A DNA stretch of 64,000 nucleotides from Adenanthera pavonina (lineage: Eukaryota > Streptophyta > Magnoliopsida > Fabales > Fabaceae): contig JAIVEN010000006.1 of the NCBI GenBank assembly GCA_026686845.1, forward strand, positions 38,176,501 through 38,240,500. The letters are read 5' to 3'. The notes beneath the pieces are model-generated. The model saw nothing but the letters and a program-made list of their open reading frames with translations, searched no databases and was not told the origin of the DNA. The translations under genes and the position numbers were made by a program. Shown one piece after another: positions 57,401-64,000 of the stretch (position 1 is the stretch's first letter; each line of letters starts with the position of its first letter).

Positions 57401-60170
57401 CATCTTGGGATAAAAGATCCAATGTTGTAAACCTTCCATCAGGCCTTGAGTCATTTTCCAATTCATTAAGGTATCTTCAATGGGATAATTTTCCTTCTGA
57501 GTCTCTACCATCCTCATTTTGTGTTGAGAGGCTTGTTGAACTTCACATGCCGGGCAGCAAGCTTAAAAAATTGTGGGATGGAGTGCAGGTATAATAGACA
57601 AATATATAGTTTCAATTAATATTTCACTTTAATTGAAATTTAAAAGACTTTTGCTTCTTGTGTAACGTTTCTATTTGTAATTGTTACAGGACTTGGTGAA
57701 TTTAAGGGAAATAAATCTTCGTGCATCCATACAATTAATAGAGTTGCCTGATTTCTCCAAGGCACAAAATCTTGAAAGGGTGAATCTCTTGTTCTGTGAA
57801 AGCTTATGCCATCTTCATTCATCTATTTTATCTCTCCAGAAATTGTCCTCTTTGCATCTTGGAAATTGCAAAAACCTAAGGAGTTTGCAAAGTGAGAGTC
57901 ATTTAAGATCTCTCAAGCACCTCTATGTTGATAATTGCTATAGTCTCAAGGAATTTTCCTTGTCTTCGGAGAAAATGGCGATTTTATCGTTACAAAATAC
58001 AGCCATTGAGATATTGGGCTCATCAATTGGGCATCTCGAGAGTCTTAAGAGTCTCCCTCTCAATGGCTCAAAACTAAAGAATCTTCCAATGCATGAGTTT
58101 TGTCGCTTGAGATCTCTCAGGAAGCTTTGCGTTTACAATTACAAAGAAATAATTGACAAATCAAAGTTGCAAATCCTATTTGATGCCTTGCAATCCCTAG
58201 AAAGAATTACTTTAGATGGGAGCTGCAAATTAACTGAACTCCCCAACAATATTAAGCATCTCTCGAGGCTGCAAGTTCTTTCCCTAAGGAATTGCAAGAG
58301 CCTTCAATCTTTACCACAGCTTCCGTTATCCATCCAAGAATTAGATGCCACCAACTGCACATCGTTGAAGACACTACTACTCACTTCTCTGATGGAAGTT
58401 CCATTGTTGCCGGAGGAAACAATGCTGGATTTAACACCCCATTGCTCAATTGAGTTTCTCCGAAATCTTGAAAGCCTTTATCTTTCTGGATGTGAACAAT
58501 TGTATGAACTCTCTGAGCACATCGGCTCCTTATCATCGTTACGTTCATTGAGATTGGACGGTAGCAATGTAGAAAGCTTGCCTTCTAGCATCAAACATCT
58601 TTCAAAGCTAAAATACATTGACTTGACCAATTGTAGGAGACTTCGTTCTCTTCCAGAACTGCCACCATTCACTAAATCTGTTGTAGCTACTAATTGCATA
58701 TCACTAGAAACTGCACTCTCAATAACTTCTACAATTCGACTAGAGGCCTTGAGACTTGAAAATTGCTTGAAATTGGAGAAGCAATCACTTTCCCATATTA
58801 TGAGATGTGCTTATTTCCCATTGATGCGAGGGGCATATATGAATCGGGAAGTTGGTGTTTGTTATCCCGGAAGAGAAGTTCCAAAGTTCGTACATAATCA
58901 TGCAATAGGAGCTTCCAACTTAACTGTTGAATTTTCTGCAACTGCAAACAATCTGGTGGGCTTCATTTTCTACTGTATTCTTCCACAATTCACCCCAACA
59001 GAAAAATATTTTAACAATTTGAAATGGATCGTTTCTTATGAAGATGGCAAAGTTGACCCTGTCATGACATTTCATATGGACATCACAGAACTTAATTCGC
59101 ATCATGTTTTTCTATGGTATAGTCCAAACACATTCATGAAAGACAAAGAAACATTAATGGATGACAAAGAGACCAATTATAACCGAAAGCTTTCATTCCA
59201 ATTCTTTGTGAAGTTGTGTTTTACGGGTCCTAAGTTTGAACCAGTACCTGATGGCTTGATCGAAGCATGTGGAGTCTGCCCAGTTTATGCCTCTGCATAT
59301 CACAGCTTCCTTCAACAAATGGAATTGGAGTCGGAGTTGCGTACCCAGAAAATGACTTGTCATGATGTTGGTGAGCATTCACTTCGTGGAATTATGGAAT
59401 ATGCTACTTTCTCATTGAAGCCAACAAAAAATGACAATTTTCAGAGAACTTTTATTCCAGAGTGGTTTCCATACAAAAGTTTGACAACAGAGCATTCCAC
59501 ATCTTTGAGTCTTCAGCTTGCTGCTTCAGATTTTAACAGCTTGTTGGGTTTCATTTTTTACTTTGTTATTCCTCAATTTTCGTCAAAAGAAAGGGATCAA
59601 AGTCGCTCGGCATGCAAATTTTATGTTCGTCATGGTCATTATAGGTACAAGTCAATTGAAGGCCCAAGAGGATGGCATCATTCAATGAGAGAATTAAATT
59701 CACATAATGTTTTCCTGTGGTATGATCCCCTCTTCTGTGAACTCATATTACAGCAACTAGAAGATTAAAGAGTTGAGTATGAGGGAACTCGTCAATATAA
59801 ACCAGAGATTTCATTTGACTTTGAGTTTGGTGATTGCTTGCACGTGCGTTTTTTTGTAGATGAGTTGGGTGAACGGGGATATAAGTTTGGTGATTGCTTG
59901 ATAAGAGAATATGGAGTTCGCCCAATATATGCCTCGGAATACAGAAAATTCCTTCAACAAAAGGGATTTAAGTTAGAGAGAAAGAGACAGAGGAATATTG
60001 AGGAGGAGCAACTACAACTCATTTCAAAAAAGAAATGGAAGGAATCTTCGGTCTTTCAACCTATTCCCTTGAGTTCTGAGCCCAATACATCTCAAGATTT
60101 TGATGAGTTGCTATTCGCAATCTCCCAATTGAATTTGGAATCTTCGAAGGATGACCAACCTCAGAAATAA
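54420..60170 (+). pseudogene. TNL-3: TIR-NBS-LRR pseudogene with two nonsense codons
   Basis: Exons by homology: 54420-54907, 56117-57176, 57286-57588, 57690-60170. The TIR (MGVAASSS, DVFLSFRGEDTRRSF, SSRWCLNEL) is intact. NB-ARC has the P-loop GMGGLGKTT (215-223), KRVFIVLDDV, SRDRHVL, GNPLALIILGSF and FLDIACFLKG. Codon 443 is TGA (56955-56957), where TNL-2 has CAA, so the direct product is 442 aa and lacks MHD and LRR. Further on, the frame stays open through MHD and the end of exon 2, whose donor is GC (CGG|GCAAGA, 57177) where TNL-2 has GT. Exon 4 carries LRRs and two C-JID-like modules with a second stop, TAA at 59766-59768, in module 2. A 54-bp in-frame insertion near 59840-59895 is bounded by two copies of AGTTTGGTGATTGCTTG. 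Frame then continues to the terminal TAA at 60170. Either a pseudogene or a source of a truncated TIR-NB protein. Confidence 0.9.
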
Positions 60171-61800
60171 ATTATCCATGATTTTGCTTTATAGGTATAT
60201 ATATATATATCTCTCTCTCTCTAGCATTTTATTTATTAATTAAACTTAATTTCAGTAACCCATGGTTACACTACGCCACTGTCTCTGTTTAGTATAGATG
60301 CATCGGGAGGGTAAAACTAATTTTATGCATAAATTAGATAGTTTGCAGCCTTCATTGGATAACATAACTAGTTACAGAAAAACTCTGGGTAAAATAATCA
60401 AACGAAACTTAATTAGATGATTTAGTTTAAGTCATAGAATATCTCTTTTTTATATTTTCCTCTAAATTAAGCACTCTTTCTCTTTTTTGTAGGATTTGTG
60501 CCACTTTACAAGACTATTCGACTTCTGCAGCAGAGGCTACGAGAAACTTCTTCATGACTTGGCCAGTTGTAGTTGTAAACTGTAATGATGCAGGGAAGCT
60601 TTCATCTCCTCTAGATGTCAGAACTAAGTACTGATCAAATGTGGTGTGATGTGCTGATTCCTAATATCGCAAATGTCAATTGTAGCAAGCAGCTGATTAA
60701 TTAGAGGGTAAACTAAGGAAATTATTGGAATTGACTTTTAGTAACATATCTTAATTCTTTCTGATGCAAATCTAGTATTCAGTAATTAATATCTATTAAC
60801 AAAACTTATTATGGTCTCTAACTGTTATTACAGTTGGCATGGTCAGAGTAACAAGGAAGAGCTCAAATCATTGGTGGTGAGCAAAGCAGGATTACCTATA
60901 ATTCAGGTGTCAAATCTCTAGTAGTGTTGTGTCCTTGGAAAATATTTATACTAGCTAGTCTCAATGTAGAAGTACAAAATTAATGTCAATTCCCAGTGTA
61001 CTTTGATTCATTGCCCACTTTCAAAATTTCTAATTTTGTTCAAACTCAGCCATGAAGTTGAAAATTTTGAGATGACAGAGTTTGAATAAAAGTGGGACCA
61101 ACACACTTGACATCACCTGATATGTTTTTATGATGATCACTGAAGCAAAAGAATTTAATTCTATTGAGCTCTTGCTTTTGTTGCAGGGGGTGTTTATGTA
61201 TGGTTGAAGAATTTGCTCGGTGAAGTGGAGTCAAAATTTTGGAGGAAAAAAACATTCATTGTCATTTTCCGGTTTAAATAAACCTGCAATATCAAAGGAA
61301 GTACCATTTGATGCTATGTAGTAAGCAGAGTTAAGAATGACAGAATTTCAGAACTATTCCAGTTTATCCATTTGTTGACTTGTAAAGTTTGGTTGGTCAT
61401 GAGTTCAAAATCTACTATTGCTCTATCTTTTTTGTGTACTAAGAATTGTTTTTGTTAACTGATTTATGTCAGTAGGATTTGTGTGACCTGATCAAAGATA
61501 ACAGAGGGATATCAACACGATGCTCAAGAAGTTGTGTTGAGGAGCTACCAAATAGTGATTGTAATAATGGGGTGAAACTATCGCGTGAATGTATCTTAGT
61601 AATTAATTACTATTTACTCATATGACACCCCTCGGTGGAATTTTTTTAGCATTCATCTGTCCTACTTCTCAAATCTCAAATATTTTAGATAAGCCTACCA
61701 TCACGAACTAAAGTGTGTTAAGCTTAATGGCGGATCTAATATTTAGTGATGTTTCATGGGTTAGCCAATCATGGGCCCAAAAGCATTTTGTCTCTTAATT
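60171..61800 (+). other. TNL-3 3' flank
   Basis: Non-coding. A (TA)n run (60195-60212) and CTCTCTCTCTCT follow the stop. AAAATAATCAAACGAAAC (60402) is the empty SINE site. 60530-60645 matches 24025-24125 downstream of TNL-2 (CAGCAGAGGCTACGA, ATCTCCTCTAGATGTCAGAAC). TTTTTTGTAG before GATTTGTGCC (60484) could be an acceptor of a 3' UTR exon, but this is only suggestive. No protein-coding gene is seen. Confidence 0.5.
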
Positions 61801-61809
61801 GTTCAATTT

Positions 61810-62745
61810 TAATCTGAGAACTGGACTGGACCGGATCAGATCGGACCGGATGGTCAGACCAGTTGAACTGTTACTCGGAGTGAAGAATAGCTCGGTTTTT
61901 AGATTTGAACCATTTTAGGGGTTGGATCACTTTAAACCGGCTTTTGAGTCGGAAACTGAAATTGAGTCAGGAACCGGAATGATTTTTAGAGAATTGGACG
62001 GTTTTTTAAATTGGGTAAAATTTAATTTAACTTTAATTTTTTTGCCAAAATTATTAATCATAAAAATTATTTGAGAGTATAACACTATTTTCCTTTTTAT
62101 TTTAAAATTATTAATTACAAAAATGAAAATTTTTATTGTATTATACTCTCTCCTTTCTAAATTATAAGATAATTTTAAAACTCTTCATTTATCTCAAAAT
62201 ATAAGAGACATGGAAAAAATTTGTGGAGTAATTAATATCATTTTTCTTTTATATTCTTGAGTAATTAAGATTGTATTGATAATTACTAATAATTAATTAA
62301 TATTACTTCAGACTTTTAATGTAGGCAATTCTGGAAAAAAATTGAAATTATAGCACAATTAATGAGCTTAACTACCAAAATTATTTTTTCCTTGATATAC
62401 ATGAAGTAATTATTTATTTTTTATAATTGGAGAAAAATGGAGTGTAGTCATTTTATAATATTATGATCATGTAGTGTTATCATATTAAAATGGTTTAACA
62501 TTGCTTTCAATGATTTAACATATATTATTACTATATGAGTTTATTAACTTATTATGAACTTAAACTACTTAAATTTATTCTCTTAACAATTTGATATTTT
62601 ATTTTTATCCATATATTATTATATATAATATTATTTTTATTTAATTATTACATCACTGGTTCAACCGCCGATCTAACCGGTTAAACCACGAAAACCGTGA
62701 TTCGGTGACATTTTCAGTGTGACATCTAATCTGATTTTTAAAATA
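61810..62745. mobile_element. GGTTCAACCGG-type AT-rich repeat, copy 2
   Basis: Left end rich in GGACTGGACCGGATC, GATCGGACCGGATGG and TTTAAACCGGC. Right end has CACTGGTTCAACCGCCGATC, TAACCGGTTAAACCACG. Between them is an AT-rich core interrupted by a MITE-like insertion (62146-62444). Same type as 15461-16077 and 62855-63501. Exact termini are uncertain. Confidence 0.5.
62146..62444. mobile_element. Stowaway-like MITE nested in repeat copy 2
   Basis: TA-flanked (62144-62145, 62445-62446) 299-bp stretch. The left end CTCTCTCCTTTCTAAATTAT pairs imperfectly with the complement of the right end ATAATTGGAGAAAAATGGAG. AT-rich and non-coding. It is placed inside the longer AT-rich repeat, so it is the younger of the two. 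Confidence 0.5.
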
Positions 62746-62854
62746 TTGATTCCAATAGCCTGGTCGGGACAAAGCATACATGTGGCCTTAATTGCTTAGC
62801 TAGTAAAGAAACGCTCTTGAAAGCGGGAATAGATTTGTAGTAGTAAACACCAGT

Positions 62855-63501
62855 GTACAAAAAATCGGACCAGATTGGCCAGTTCAACCGGTCTAACTGG
62901 GAACCGGCCCTTGGTCCGGTCCAGTAGCAGATGAAAACCGGGGGGTTTCAGAACCAGTGGGAACTGGTTAATAACCAGTTAAATCAATAAAAAATCGGTA
63001 CAAAACCGGTTTGAACTGGTTTGACCCTTTTTTTTTAATTTTTTAAAATATTTTTTAAAAATAAAATCAAATTATTTTAGTATTAAGTAGCATTATTTTT
63101 AGTATAAATTTTTTTTCTATATTATAATATGTTATAAGTATTATTATAATATATAATTATTAATAATGATAAATTTACTTAACAAATAAGATAAAAATAA
63201 AATATCAATTGACTATTTTGAATTCAAAATATAATTATAGATAAATATTAACTTGTTTAGATTTTAATATTAAGTTATAAAACTTAGTAATAATATTTTT
63301 AATTTTTTATATATTATTAAATTTATTTTTTATTCTAGAATAAATATTAATTTTATGATCATGGATAAATATTTTTTATATTTTTTTATTTATATTATTA
63401 AAAATATATTAATTTATTCATAACCGGTCCAACCCCGGTCTGACTATTGAACCTTGAACTGTTACCTTATCCGGTTCAATGACCGGTCCAATTTTTAGTA
63501 C
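62855..63501. mobile_element. GGTTCAACCGG-type AT-rich repeat, copy 3
   Basis: Left end GTACAAAAAATCGGACC is an imperfect inverted copy of the right end GGTCCAATTTTTAGTAC. Inside are CCAGTTCAACCGGTCTAACT on the left and ATAACCGGTCCAACCCCGGT, TTATCCGGTTCAATGACC on the right, around an AT-rich core. It is the best preserved copy of this repeat type in the window. Confidence 0.65.
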
Positions 63502-64000
63502 CATGATGAACATAAGCTTTGAGTTGAATCCAATTCCTATGTAATGATCAAGTGCAAATAGTATGCGATTTTTCTCACAAATGACGAAATTATGTTTTGA
63601 ACTCCATGTCTTTTTCTGTTTTTATATTTCCTCAATCTTTTTTCACACTTTTTAACTGTTTAAATATTAAAGAAATGAATACAATTTTCAGAAAGAAAAT
63701 TTAATAATTGGTTTTTGAAGTTAACATGTAAATCCTACACTAAAATAAAGGACATAGTTAACACTGAGTTAGCATAAGCCAAGCCCAATAAAGGCATTCT
63801 AGAGCTGCTTATCCCTTGATTGTTTCTTAATGACTTGACTCACCCAATTATTTTTATTCAATTCCAATCTTGTTAATCCAGAGATTAATGCAACTATATA
63901 TAGATGTCTTTGAATCACCTATAAATCTATCCCAATTTAATTACATAACGTCTTATATAATTAATCAAGATGTCATAATCAACAGTTAGCTCTAATTTGA
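63502..64000. other. Right-edge AT-rich DNA
   Basis: I see no gene, repeat or element here. Confidence 0.4.

Overview
The window is plant nuclear DNA from a eudicot. The evidence is spliced genes with GT-AG introns, TIR-type NLR immune receptor genes, a P4-ATPase of the plant ALA4-7 type, AT-rich intergenic DNA, and nested plant transposons (Ty3/gypsy, 5S-bearing Cassandra-like LTRs, a tRNA-derived SINE, an RTE-type LINE tail, TA-flanked MITEs). The species cannot be fixed from the sequence; a rosid would fit but is not proven.

Layout. (1) 1-5700: the 5' part of a minus-strand phospholipid flippase gene. A 2.34-kb solo LTR with a perfect 5-bp target duplication sits in its second coding intron. 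(2) 5700-9370: AT-rich DNA plus an imperfect tandem duplication of a TNL upstream unit. The first copy is a relic in which promoter and start codon run straight into LRR sequence. (3) 9368-15213: TNL-1, the only TNL here with an unbroken reading frame (four exons, 1486 aa). (4) 18448-23164: TNL-2, intact except for one nonsense codon in the LRR exon. Its 3' flank carries a SINE with a 16-bp target duplication. (5) 28690-54419: a three-copy array of the DNA that lies upstream of TNL-3. Copy 1 was split by a 7-kb decayed Ty3/gypsy element. Copy 3 was split by about 11.7 kb of foreign DNA holding a D-Ala-D-Ala ligase-like pseudogene, two large LTR-derived sequences and two Cassandra-like LTRs. 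Two orphan TNL promoter modules remain in copies 1 and 2. (6) 54420-60170: TNL-3, with two nonsense codons and a GC splice donor. (7) 60171-64000: TNL 3' flank and AT-rich repeats with GGTTCAACCGG-type ends.

How it works together. TNL proteins sense pathogen effectors; the TIR domain is an NAD-cleaving enzyme, NB-ARC is the nucleotide switch, and LRR plus C-JID recognise ligand. All three paralogs share exon sizes, intron phases, the promoter block and, notably, two C-JID-like modules in tandem after the LRR. The cluster shows birth and death of NLR genes: one open gene, two broken at few positions, one promoter-LRR fusion relic, one detached C-JID relic and orphan promoters. Nested insertions with empty sites in the paralogous copies let the order of events be read.

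I found no clearly new biochemical system. The best candidates for novelty are the duplicated C-JID architecture and the two composite insertions that combine a large LTR with a 5S-bearing Cassandra-like LTR in opposite orders, each flanked by its own 5-bp direct repeat.
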